Assembly: GCA_025457725.1 (NCBI GenBank)
Contig: JALOTU010000094.1
Location: 1-13,659, forward strand
DNA: 13,659 nt
Source of the DNA: Verrucomicrobiota bacterium
GTDB taxonomy: Bacteria > Verrucomicrobiota > Verrucomicrobiia > Limisphaerales > DSYF01
Reading direction: 5' to 3'
Part shown: piece after piece, positions 7,598 through 13,659 of the stretch
Numbering within the stretch: the stretch's first letter is position 1
Layout of the letters: each line of letters starts with the position of its first letter
Translations under genes and position numbers: made by a program
The notes under the pieces: model-generated
What the model saw: only the letters and a program-made list of their open reading frames with translations
The model's database searches: none
What the model was told of the DNA's origin: nothing

Positions 7598-7816
7598 ATG
7601 AAACTCACAGCGGTTTTCGAACCTGCCGCAGAAGGCGGGTACACCTGCTTCGTGGAGGAAGTGCCCGCCGCGATTTCGCAGGGTGAAACCTTGGCCGAGG
7701 CCAAGGCGAATTTGCTCGATGCACTAAAGCTCGTGGTGGAATGCCAGCGTGAGTTGGCAGCCGAAACCGTGTCGCCCAATGCCGTGCGCGAACCCATCGA
7801 GTTCGCCGAGGCATGA
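7598..7816 (+). CDS. hicB: HicB-family antitoxin
   Basis: This 72-residue protein begins MKLTAVFEPAAEGGYTCFVE and continues with VPAAISQGETLAEAKANLLDAL. That is the HicB partial RNase H-like fold: the first strand, the GGY turn, then 'GxT..EA..N' before the helix. HicB neutralises the HicA mRNA interferase and usually represses its own operon. No separate C-terminal DNA-binding domain is present; it belongs to the short HicB type. An in-frame ATG at 7568 would add ten residues (MPACARQLVG), but the family normally begins at MKL, so 7598 is preferred. The stop overlaps the hicA start as ATGA (7813-7816). It is the only plus-strand gene pair in the window, inserted between minus-strand envelope genes. 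The identification is strong. Confidence 0.85.
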   Translation: MKLTAVFEPAAEGGYTCFVEEVPAAISQGETLAEAKANLLDALKLVVECQRELAAETVSPNAVREPIEFAEA

Positions 7817-7998
7817 AGCTTCGCTAGCTCGAGCGTCACCTTCGGGCACATGGCTGCGTTTTCTACCGGGAGGGGGGAGCGCATTCGGTCTGGCTGAACC
7901 CGGCCAACCGCAAGATTTCCAGTGTCCCCCGGCATCGGGAAATAAAAGAAGGGACTGTGCGCGGTATTTGTCGCCAATTGGAGATCCCCTTTCCGTAG
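7813..7998 (+). pseudogene. hicA: HicA-family mRNA interferase toxin, interrupted by an in-frame TAG
   Basis: The frame starts at an ATG overlapping the hicB stop. It reads MKLR, then TAG (7825-7827), then LERHLRAHGCVFYREGG, AHSVWLNPANRKISSVPRH, REIKEGTVRGICRQLEIPFP and a TAG at 7996. Apart from the codon-5 stop this is a complete 61-residue HicA. It has the double-stranded RNA-binding-like fold, the GG-x-HS motif with the catalytic His at codon 24 (7882-7884), and the conserved SVPRHREI segment. No in-frame ATG, GTG or TTG lies between the stop and the conserved core, so a full toxin should not be made unless the stop is read through or is a sequence error. Because the rest of the frame is well preserved, the change looks recent. 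Confidence 0.8.
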
Positions 7999-8045
7999 AA
8001 TGCGGGTTTCCGATGCATGGCAGTTCATAACCGTTGGTTTCCGTT

Positions 8046-11000
8046 TCATTTCCCGTTCTTCTCGAACTCCGCTTTCGTCGTGTAATAACCGCGCGGGTAA
8101 TACGGCCCCATCACCTGCTCCTCCCTGCCGGGCTGGGTGATGTTGTCGGGGCGCTGTTTCCACGCCGGGCTGTTGGCCATGATGCGGAGCATCAGCATGC
8201 CGAAGTCCGCCCGGTTCTTCGGGCTGGCAATGCCTTCACCCCGCGGGCTCCACTCGATCCACGCCACGCCGTTCTCGTCGGTGGCGTTCTTCGGCCGGTC
8301 CTCCTTCCGGCTGTAAACGATGGTGTAATAGCCGTCGGCATCCAGCGGGATCTGCATGTCGGTCAGGGCGTCCACGATCTGGCCCGAGGGGGCGGCTTCG
8401 CAGCTGACCAGCGAGAAGTACTGCGTCTGGGCGTCGGGCATAACTTCCAACCCGCTGCCGCCGGCGCCGGCGTAGGTGTTGGGGAAGGTCGGCATCTTGC
8501 CCCGCATCACATAAACCGGGCCGAACTTGCGGGAGAGTTGCAGCAGCATGTATTGCGTCTCGGGATCGCCGCCCCCGTCGATCGCGCCCGCGTAGGGGAT
8601 CTTGGCGCGTTCTTCCGGGGTCTTGAACGCACCGAGGATGGAGTATTTGATGTTCCAGTACTTCTCCCACCGGGGATCCTTGCGCGCCGGCGCCGTTGCC
8701 GGATCGAGCGTGGGATCGTTGTCCTTGGCCTGCACGATCATCTCCCACTGCTCGGCGGTGATGGGCGGCTTCGGGGCCGGCATGGGTCGGGCGAACTGCT
8801 TCACCACCTCCTCGGCCGACAACGTCGTGCCGTCGGCCAGTGTGCCGGTGTAGGTGGGCATGCCGCTGCCTGTGTCCGGCGAGGATGCCGCCCCCCAACC
8901 GCAGCCGTCGCTGCCCTGATCCGCGAGATACGTCCGGCTGACGAACATCAACTCGCCGCCGTCGCTGCCGACATACAGGGTGTTCTTCTCGCGACGTTGT
9001 CCGTCCTTGGGTTCGTCCTGTGCCGCGATCCGCAGCGTGAAGTCGCGCTTTTCCGCGAGGCGATTGGCGCCGACGCGGAACGGGTTCGTGGAACCGGGGT
9101 CCGGCTCCAGATCCCTTCCTTCGAACGCCTGTCCAATGGAGACAAACGTACCGTGCTCCGCCTTGTAGAGCGCGAATTGGAAGTAGCGCGCATGGGGGTA
9201 GGTGTAATTGAGCGTCAACGTGGCGCCCGCCGGCAGCGCGAGGGTGCCGATGAGATACGTGGACTGCATGTCCGGCCACAGGTTCGGGTTCTGGATCGGG
9301 CGCGGGTATTCAAGGTGGTTCCAATAGCCCCAGCCGCGCGGCCCGTGGAACAGTCCATCATGGCCGTAGCGCGTGTCGGTGCGGACGATGTTCTCGATTG
9401 ATTTGTCCCCGAAGCGTTTGATCCCGAGCGCGTTCAGGTTGCGCACCGGGATGATGCCGGGCGGCTTCCAGGCACCTTTGCCGAGCGGATAGACCGAGGG
9501 TGACTCCGTCTTCGGCCAGTACATGCGCAGGACGACGAACATGGGGCCGTCCGGTGCGGGCAGCCAGTTGGATTCCTTGTCCTTCCCGGGCGAGTCGTGC
9601 TGGATGTAGAGCGTGAGCGAGCCGTCGGGATTCTTCCGCAACTGCGGCAGCATGGGCGAGTTGATGAGGTAACGGTGGATCGGATTCTCGATCAGCAGCT
9701 GCGTGCGCGCGTCGTACATGGTGATGGACCAGAACGCGTTGACCGGCGGCAGCTGGCCGGCGGGGAAGGTCATCAGGTAGGTGTGCTTGCTGCCGTCGAG
9801 CTTGATGAGGTTGGCGTCGCTGTGGGTGAAGGGATACACGGCTTCGGCCTCGCTGTTGCCGTAAATGCCGAGCTTGGCGGCGGCGGCGCGCAGGGCCCAG
9901 TTGCCCTTGTAGAATTCCCGGCTGCCGGCCGCCGAACCAATCTGCCAGCCGTTGACCACCGCTCCGACGTGCTCACACGTCTCGCCGATCTTGGCTAACG
10001 CAGCCTTCACTCCGGCGCCGACGGCCGCTTTCGCCGCCGCTGGCAGTTCCTTGTGTGGCGACGGGGCACCCGCCCCGATGCCGATCTTCGCGAATTTCTC
10101 GCGCAGCGGCTTCTCCACCGCCGCCGTTCCCACGGGTGGACAGAATTGCAGAAGGAAGTCGAGGTACTTGGGAAACTCGGTCGTGAACGCCGCCTGGTTG
10201 AACTCGGGCCAGTTCACCGCGGGCGCGGCGGTCGGCGCGGGTTTGCCCAGGAACGCCGAAAGCGGCTGCACCTTGTAGCCGGCCTGCACGCGCTTCACGT
10301 TGTCCATGTCGCCGGGGTTGAACAGCTGGGTGCGGATGACCACCAGGCAGAACTCGGTTTCGCAGCGGAAGACTTTGTTGATGCCGGGCGGCGTCTCGCC
10401 CTTCCAGTTGGGTCCCGCAATCAGGAAGCAGCCCGCGCCATTGCCGGTCGTGCGGCTGCCCATGTATCCGTAGTTGTCCGAGTACAGGTCCACGAGCTGG
10501 ACATCATAGTAACGGGTCTCCTCGATTTCCGGCACGCACAGCACAAACGGCTCGGCGCGCAGGTCCAGCAGGGCCATCGAATACGGCGTGTCGCTGTTGG
10601 GCGTGCTGATGCCGGTATCCGCCGGCGTGAACACCCGCGCCTCGTTGTGGAGCTGATTGATCGGGGCCTTGAACTGTTTGGAATCGCGGTCAATGAAGAA
10701 CTGGTGAAGGACGTCGTAGCCGACGATCATGGGGAACCCGTAGAGATACGCCTCCTCCGCCACGGCCTGGAGTTCCGCCCATGGATCGGTCCCCGAGGCC
10801 GGATCTGCCTTGGGTCCGGCGGCGCTTGGTTGGGCGCACGCGGAGCCCGCGGCCACCGCCAGGGCCAGCGCCATCATCCCGCTCAGCGCCCGCCTGAAAA
10901 GTGGTGGCGGGCCTCCCGGCCTGGCGCAGAGGGCGGCATCCTGCCGCCCGGAAATGCCGCCCTGATGGCGACAGTCCCCCGAGGGGACGCGTCCGAATGT

Positions 11001-11111
11001 CATTCCACCTTTGACCCGTCGTGCAGGAAGCCACGGCTCCACGTCAGTCAGGGAGGCTGACGCTCCGGTTTCAAGGCGGGTTATTGGGAGACGGAGTTGT
11101 TCTGTGTTCAT
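8046..11111 (-). CDS. Large secreted DUF1254/DUF1214 protein with an extra C-terminal domain
   Basis: The open frame is 1021 residues from the ATG at 11111. DUF1254 lies at about 117-300 (AYLYGFPMIVGYDVL, ISTPNSDTPYSMALLDL). DUF1214 lies at about 415-535 (EAVYPFTHSDANLIKLDG, VNAFWSITMYDART, HDSPGKDKESNWLPAP). The further region at about 585-1021 is not seen in the 485-residue relative encoded at 4480-5937. It has GYWNHLEYPRPIQNPN, YPHARYFQFALYK, EPDPGSTNPFRVGANR and a C-terminus with MGPYYPRGYYTTKAEF. I do not recognise a named domain there. A signal-peptide core sits at residues 79-94 (MMALALAVAAGSACAQ). The first 78 codons are largely hairpin repeat DNA, so the start at 11111 is doubtful; ATG at 10877 or 10874, or 11003, are alternatives. 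The protein is probably periplasmic or exported. It follows the outer-membrane transporter gene by 60 bp. Confidence 0.8.
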   Translation of the reverse strand: MNTEQLRLPITRLETGASASLTDVEPWLPARRVKGGMTFGRVPSGDCRHQGGISGRQDAALCARPGGPPPLFRRALSGMMALALAVAAGSACAQPSAAGPKADPASGTDPWAELQAVAEEAYLYGFPMIVGYDVLHQFFIDRDSKQFKAPINQLHNEARVFTPADTGISTPNSDTPYSMALLDLRAEPFVLCVPEIEETRYYDVQLVDLYSDNYGYMGSRTTGNGAGCFLIAGPNWKGETPPGINKVFRCETEFCLVVIRTQLFNPGDMDNVKRVQAGYKVQPLSAFLGKPAPTAAPAVNWPEFNQAAFTTEFPKYLDFLLQFCPPVGTAAVEKPLREKFAKIGIGAGAPSPHKELPAAAKAAVGAGVKAALAKIGETCEHVGAVVNGWQIGSAAGSREFYKGNWALRAAAAKLGIYGNSEAEAVYPFTHSDANLIKLDGSKHTYLMTFPAGQLPPVNAFWSITMYDARTQLLIENPIHRYLINSPMLPQLRKNPDGSLTLYIQHDSPGKDKESNWLPAPDGPMFVVLRMYWPKTESPSVYPLGKGAWKPPGIIPVRNLNALGIKRFGDKSIENIVRTDTRYGHDGLFHGPRGWGYWNHLEYPRPIQNPNLWPDMQSTYLIGTLALPAGATLTLNYTYPHARYFQFALYKAEHGTFVSIGQAFEGRDLEPDPGSTNPFRVGANRLAEKRDFTLRIAAQDEPKDGQRREKNTLYVGSDGGELMFVSRTYLADQGSDGCGWGAASSPDTGSGMPTYTGTLADGTTLSAEEVVKQFARPMPAPKPPITAEQWEMIVQAKDNDPTLDPATAPARKDPRWEKYWNIKYSILGAFKTPEERAKIPYAGAIDGGGDPETQYMLLQLSRKFGPVYVMRGKMPTFPNTYAGAGGSGLEVMPDAQTQYFSLVSCEAAPSGQIVDALTDMQIPLDADGYYTIVYSRKEDRPKNATDENGVAWIEWSPRGEGIASPKNRADFGMLMLRIMANSPAWKQRPDNITQPGREEQVMGPYYPRGYYTTKAEFEKNGK
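10888..11062. repeat. Cluster of short hairpins in the 5' part of the large DUF1254 frame
   Basis: Inverted repeats follow one another here. 10888-10912 is GCCCGCC / GGCGGGC with an 11-nt loop. 10931-10949 is GGGCGGCA-TCC-TGCCGCCC. 10974-10988 is GTCCCC-CGA-GGGGAC. 11042-11062 is CGTCAG / CTGACG with a 9-nt loop. Two of the four have 3-nt loops, like those at 576-615 and 13356-13376. Such a density is expected of a dispersed palindromic element rather than of coding sequence. It covers the codons ahead of the signal peptide of the large DUF1254 protein. Confidence 0.65.
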
Positions 11112-11171
11112 CCGTGGTTTGAGTTGAATGGGTTCCGCTTGGGGTCGGGCTGGCGCGGCGGTGTTTTCACG

Positions 11172-12191
11172 CTAGAGTTTTTTGACGATATTGATGCCGA
11201 AGGAAGCACCCTGGACGCGCTCCTCGGCGGCGTATTCGTAGAAGCCGCGGAAGTTCACGATCAGGTCCCAGGGCACATAGGTCACGCCAATCTGGCCGCC
11301 GATGCCGCTGACCGAGGTGCGTGAATCCGGGTCGGCGAGGCCGCCGGTGCTGTCCGAGATCTGCCATTCGTAGTAGCCTGCCGGCCCGACCTCCAACAAC
11401 AGCGAGTTGTCCTTCTTCAGGGGCAGGTACTGGCTGATTCCCCAGTTGAGCCACAGGATCTGGCCGAAGGTGATGTCCGTGCCCTGTTGCTCGCTGTTGT
11501 AGTTGTAGGTCAACGCCAGGGTGACGGCCGTGGCCCGGTTGGTCATGGGATACCACGCCGCCGCGCCTTGAAACTGCTGGGTCCAGTAGCCCAGCCCCAC
11601 GTTGCTCGAGTCCGGCACGGTCACACTCCCGCCCGGCACGGCAATCGTATCCGTGCTGTACTTGCCCACCGGCGCATAGAAGCCATAACCGGCGGACACA
11701 TCCCAATGCGGCAGCGACCATCCCAGCCACAGCGGTTCCACGAACATGTCGCCGAGGGCAAACGAGGATTGGGATCCGCTGCCCCCGAAGCCCTGGGAGA
11801 GATTGAGCGCCCCGGCAAAGTTGTTGTTGGCGAAAGTCGGCGTGATGTATGCCGCGTACCGGGCGCCCAGCACTTTCCACGGCGAAGACCAAATGAAGGC
11901 CGGGGCGAGCACATACATGTCCAGATTCACATCCGCACTAATCGTCGTTCCCGGGCGGGGGCCGGGAGGATCAATGGTGATCGAGCCGGTCCTGTTGCCG
12001 TTCTGGTCGTTGTAGCGGTCCGACGTGTAGAAGTAATTATACACGGCGGCGTAGAAGCCTTCCGGCGGCACAAAGTAGTCGCGCGTGCCCATCAGGCCGC
12101 CAACGTAATGGCCGGGATCACCGGCATCGGCCCGGCCGCCGGCGCCGATCAACGCGGTGGCGAGGATCAATCTAAGCAAGTTCTTGTTCAT
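11172..12191 (-). CDS. SphA/MetA-pathway-like outer-membrane transporter (beta-barrel)
   Basis: This protein has 339 residues from the third ATG of an ATGATGATG run, at 12191. GGAGG (12200-12204) is placed 8 nt before it; other in-frame ATGs at 12206, 12197 and 12194 are possible. A signal peptide is clear: MNKNLLRLILATALIGAGGRADA. The mature part is rich in alternating aromatic and polar strands (GFYAAVYNYFYTSDRYND, PLWLGWSLPHWDVSAGYGF, ATAVTLALTYNYNSEQQGTD, GQIGVTYVPWDLIVNFRGFY). It has the overall style of PF13557, the barrel family once described in phenol and meta-cleavage pathways. It would form an outer-membrane channel; the substrate is unknown. It follows the lipoprotein gene by 55 bp and precedes the large DUF1254 protein, suggesting shared function. 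The final residue is Leu rather than the usual aromatic. Confidence 0.75.
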   Translation of the reverse strand: MNKNLLRLILATALIGAGGRADAGDPGHYVGGLMGTRDYFVPPEGFYAAVYNYFYTSDRYNDQNGNRTGSITIDPPGPRPGTTISADVNLDMYVLAPAFIWSSPWKVLGARYAAYITPTFANNNFAGALNLSQGFGGSGSQSSFALGDMFVEPLWLGWSLPHWDVSAGYGFYAPVGKYSTDTIAVPGGSVTVPDSSNVGLGYWTQQFQGAAAWYPMTNRATAVTLALTYNYNSEQQGTDITFGQILWLNWGISQYLPLKKDNSLLLEVGPAGYYEWQISDSTGGLADPDSRTSVSGIGGQIGVTYVPWDLIVNFRGFYEYAAEERVQGASFGINIVKKL

Positions 12192-12199
12192 CATCATGG

Positions 12200-12204
12200 C
12201 CTCC
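12200..12204 (-). promoter_or_regulatory. Ribosome binding site of the outer-membrane transporter
   Basis: The minus strand carries GGAGG 8 nt before the ATG at 12191. The motif itself overlaps an earlier in-frame ATG (12206). This supports the start that gives a clean signal peptide (MNKNLLRL). Confidence 0.6.
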
Positions 12205-12246
12205 ATTCTGGTGATTCCTGCGTTTCGTGGTTGATACAATTGCTCT

Positions 12247-12813
12247 TTAGAGGACGCCTGGACCGCGGCGCCCGACTCCGACCCCGTGGTAGCCCACCCC
12301 AACGCCGCCTCCGACGCCGATCCGATCGATAAACAACGCGGTGGCCCCGCCCGCGGCTGGCATCGTGCCCTCGATGACTTTGTAGGTGTAGAGCAGGTCT
12401 GCACCGTCAACAACGGGGTTGGTGATTTCGACCACAACCACCGTGTTCTCCGGTTGGCCGGGCTCATAGACGGAGAGGATGGCGTTGGGCGGGTTCGCGC
12501 TGAAATTGTCCTTGCCCGCCTTCGTTGTCCATTCCTCGAGATAGTTGGGCATCTTGATGTGGCCGGCGATCCGCACGGGTCGATCTGAAAAGTACAACGT
12601 CTGCGGGCTCACCCCCACCAGCCGGAACGTCGTTGAGGAAGCGTCGACTTTGAGGTCGTCAGCGATCTGCACGAACATGAGCTTCGCCTTGGAAGCATCC
12701 GTCGAGTCCTTCGACGGGGTTGAGCATCCGGCCAGGGAGACCAGCATGCCTGCCAGCAGGACTGTCTGTCCGGTGCGAATCAGGTTTCTGGACGGTTCAA
12801 TGAGGGCATTCAT
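12247..12813 (-). CDS. Outer-envelope lipoprotein of unknown function
   Basis: This protein has 188 residues from the ATG at 12813, which has AAGGA 7 nt upstream (12821-12825). The N-terminus carries a lipoprotein signal with lipobox LAGC, Cys at residue 30. Ser follows it, so outer-membrane sorting is expected. The mature domain contains STTFRLVGVSPQTLYFSDRP, NPPNAILSVYEPGQPENTVV, VVEITNPVVDGADLLYTYKV and EGTMPAAGGATALFIDRIG. I recall similar small secreted proteins of unknown function with the 'tLYFSDRP' and 'NPPNA' segments, but know no name or activity. The C-terminal tail is Gly/Val-rich (GVGGGVGVGYHGVGVG). The first 17 nt overlap the end of the receiver gene, which suggests translational coupling to it. 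A longer frame upstream is rejected because it would run through the receiver gene. Confidence 0.75.
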   Translation of the reverse strand: MNALIEPSRNLIRTGQTVLLAGMLVSLAGCSTPSKDSTDASKAKLMFVQIADDLKVDASSTTFRLVGVSPQTLYFSDRPVRIAGHIKMPNYLEEWTTKAGKDNFSANPPNAILSVYEPGQPENTVVVVEITNPVVDGADLLYTYKVIEGTMPAAGGATALFIDRIGVGGGVGVGYHGVGVGRRGPGVL

Positions 12814-13243
12814 GATTATTTCCTTGTTCAATGCGTGGTGTTGCTTTTCTGGGTTCATTGGGGTGCTGCGGCTCACAGGTGAGGGCGGACTGGATGGCGG
12901 ATAACAACTCCATCTCGTCCACCGGCTTGGTGAGGTAGGCGGAGGCCCCCAGCCGGATGGCCTGCTCCATGGTCCCGGGTTCATCATGGCCGGTGATGAC
13001 CACGACGGGTGTGGCGATTTGTTGGGCGGCGAACGCCGCCAGCACCTCGAATCCGCTGACCTCGGGCATGTGCAGATCAAGCACGAGGCAATCCGCCGGA
13101 TGCGATGGCAGCGCGGCCAGAAACTCATCCCCGCGATGGTAATCCGCCACGCGGAAGCCATGCGCCGCCAACAGCCGCCGGAGCGCCTTGCGCATCTGCG
13201 GCTCGTCGTCGAGCACGGCGACTAGGGAGCGGGTCTGGCTCAT
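12797..13243 (-). CDS. Single-domain response regulator (FixJ/CheY-like receiver)
   Basis: This protein has 148 residues from the ATG at 13243 (MSQTRSLVAVLDDEPQMRKA); a TTG at 13258 in frame is less likely. All receiver residues are present: acidic pair D12/D13, phospho-acceptor D56 in LVLDLHMPEVSG, T84 in VVVITGHDEP and K106 in AYLTKPVD. After the receiver (about residue 125) there is only a short hydrophilic tail with no DNA-binding or enzyme domain, so it acts by protein contact or as a phosphate sink. It would be phosphorylated by a histidine kinase not in the window. Upstream lies the end of a second regulator with a LuxR-type helix-turn-helix; downstream it overlaps the lipoprotein gene by 17 nt. 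It may link signalling to the envelope genes. Confidence 0.88.
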   Translation of the reverse strand: MSQTRSLVAVLDDEPQMRKALRRLLAAHGFRVADYHRGDEFLAALPSHPADCLVLDLHMPEVSGFEVLAAFAAQQIATPVVVITGHDEPGTMEQAIRLGASAYLTKPVDEMELLSAIQSALTCEPQHPNEPRKATPRIEQGNNHECPH

Positions 13244-13355
13244 CGCGAGCCGATTCAATCAGGAGATGCCGCGTCGCGCTATTACACCTTGGTTAAACAT
13301 GGCGCCGTAGGAGGCGATCCGAGGAGCACAGCCCGCCCTGCGCCGGAGAGGCAGT

Positions 13356-13475
13356 GTTTGTCGCGCTGCGACAAACCCGCCCGCGCAGCAGCGGGCGGAA
13401 CGGATGGGCAAGAGCGCTCGTCATCGGCTAGTCCGTTGCGCCGCTCTGCGCGGCGCCACCGGTCGCAGCGCGACC
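13356..13475. repeat. Hairpin cluster upstream of the receiver gene
   Basis: There are four perfect inverted repeats. 13356-13376 is GTTTGTCGC-GCT-GCGACAAAC (9-bp arms). 13377-13398 is CCGCCCGC-GCAGCA-GCGGGCGG (8-bp arms). 13438-13456 is GCGCCGC-TCTGC-GCGGCGC (7-bp arms). 13461-13475 is GGTCGC-AGC-GCGACC (6-bp arms). The first and last share the GTCGC core and 3-nt loops. None is followed by a T-tract on either strand. Confidence 0.7.
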
Positions 13476-13477
13476 AG

Positions 13478-13535
13478 TTCCACCACTTCCCGCAGCGCGA
13501 GGATTTCCACCATTTCCACCACATCCACCATTCCA
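13478..13535. repeat. Degenerate 9-bp tandem repeat TTTCCACCA
   Basis: Three consecutive 9-mers (13504-13512, 13513-13521, 13522-13530; the third begins CA in place of TT) are followed by TTCCA. A further TTCCACCA copy lies at about 13478. On the minus strand this would read as Trp/Lys-rich low-complexity sequence, which argues against coding. It lies just downstream of the LuxR-type regulator stop. Confidence 0.6.
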
Positions 13536-13568
13536 GGGTCAGGACGGCGGGTCGTTCCTGATTCCGGC

Positions 13569-13659
13569 TCAAGCCAACGGCTGGTGACCAATCCCCAGTC
13601 GCTCCGCAGCCCGCACCAGATCCGCGAGGGACCCCACCCCCATCTTGGTCATTACCCGA
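13569..13659 (-). CDS. LuxR/FixJ-type response regulator, C-terminal end only
   Basis: The last 29 codons and TGA stop of a gene entering from the right edge are visible. The peptide RVMTKMGVGSLADLVRAAER followed by LGIGHQPLA is the end of a LuxR-type helix-turn-helix. In that family the recognition helix ends in 'HR..vm.Km' and the last helix reads 'sl.dLvr.Ae.lgi'. FixJ/TodT-like regulators end this way. The N-terminal receiver is outside the window. It is followed by the stand-alone receiver gene in the same orientation, a pairing typical of two-component loci. Confidence 0.75.
   Translation of the reverse strand, partial: RVMTKMGVGSLADLVRAAERLGIGHQPLA

Larger units (their letters stand above)
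13244..13568. other. Non-coding interval between the two response-regulator genes
   Basis: These 325 bp hold no convincing gene. The short open frames on both strands translate to low-complexity Arg/Ser or Trp/Lys strings. The interval contains four strong hairpins (13356-13475) and a run of TTTCCACCA-type units (about 13478-13535). The promoter of the receiver gene should lie at the left end (about 13244-13310), but no clear -35/-10 pair was found. Confidence 0.6.

Noticed and set aside
8034..9401. Long plus-strand open frame of 455 codons
   Set aside because: It is fully antisense to the large DUF1254 protein, whose reading frame carries clear family motifs. Its own translation is low in pattern.
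10053..11060. Plus-strand open frame of 335 codons
   Set aside because: It is a shadow of the N-terminal half of the large DUF1254 gene and of the hairpin cluster.
12814..13161. Upstream extension of the lipoprotein frame
   Set aside because: It would run out of frame through the receiver gene and put the lipobox deep inside the protein. The ATG at 12813 has a good Shine-Dalgarno.
13282..13572. Minus-strand 96-codon frame rich in Trp and Lys
   Set aside because: The composition comes from the TTTCCACCA repeat and the hairpins. There is no plausible start or domain.

Overview
This is a GC-rich window, and almost every gene lies on the minus strand. It most likely comes from a member of the Verrucomicrobiota or a related environmental lineage. 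That placement is an inference: several genes lack a Shine-Dalgarno sequence, short hairpin repeats are dispersed between genes, and the envelope proteins look familiar from that group. No rRNA, tRNA or marker gene is present to confirm it. The window looks like an uncharacterised cell-envelope cluster next to a two-component regulator pair.

In transcription order (right to left on the minus strand) the genes are as follows. The C-terminal end of a LuxR/FixJ-type response regulator (13569 to the right edge) is followed by about 325 bp of non-coding sequence rich in hairpins and short repeats. Next come a stand-alone receiver protein (12797-13243), a lipoprotein whose start overlaps the receiver gene by 17 nt (12247-12813), and a SphA/MetA-like outer-membrane transporter (11172-12191). 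Then comes a very large secreted DUF1254/DUF1214 protein with an extra C-terminal domain of about 430 residues (8046-11111 as an open frame; the true start is probably near 10877).

A plus-strand HicB-HicA toxin-antitoxin pair sits between this gene and the next block (7598-7998). The hicA toxin frame carries an in-frame TAG at codon 5. After it the minus-strand block resumes with three paralogous membrane-anchored PQQ-like beta-propeller proteins (5972-7501, 2873-4483, 1257-2876). A second, smaller DUF1254/DUF1214 protein lies between the first and second of these (4480-5937). Two of the junctions are ATGA stop/start overlaps. The block ends with a small pore-loop membrane protein of the potassium-channel superfamily whose selectivity filter is altered (696-1229), and a DUF2092 periplasmic protein that runs off the left edge (1-519).

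The proteins fit one envelope system: an outer-membrane barrel, periplasmic DUF1254 and DUF2092 proteins, inner-membrane-tethered propellers, an inner-membrane channel-like protein and a lipoprotein. No biochemical function can be assigned to the whole. The most notable features are the propeller triplication with mosaic similarity, the replacement of about 126 bp inside the third propeller gene, the channel filter lacking GYG, the giant DUF1254 fusion with hairpin repeats in its 5' end, and the apparently dead HicA toxin beside an intact HicB antitoxin.
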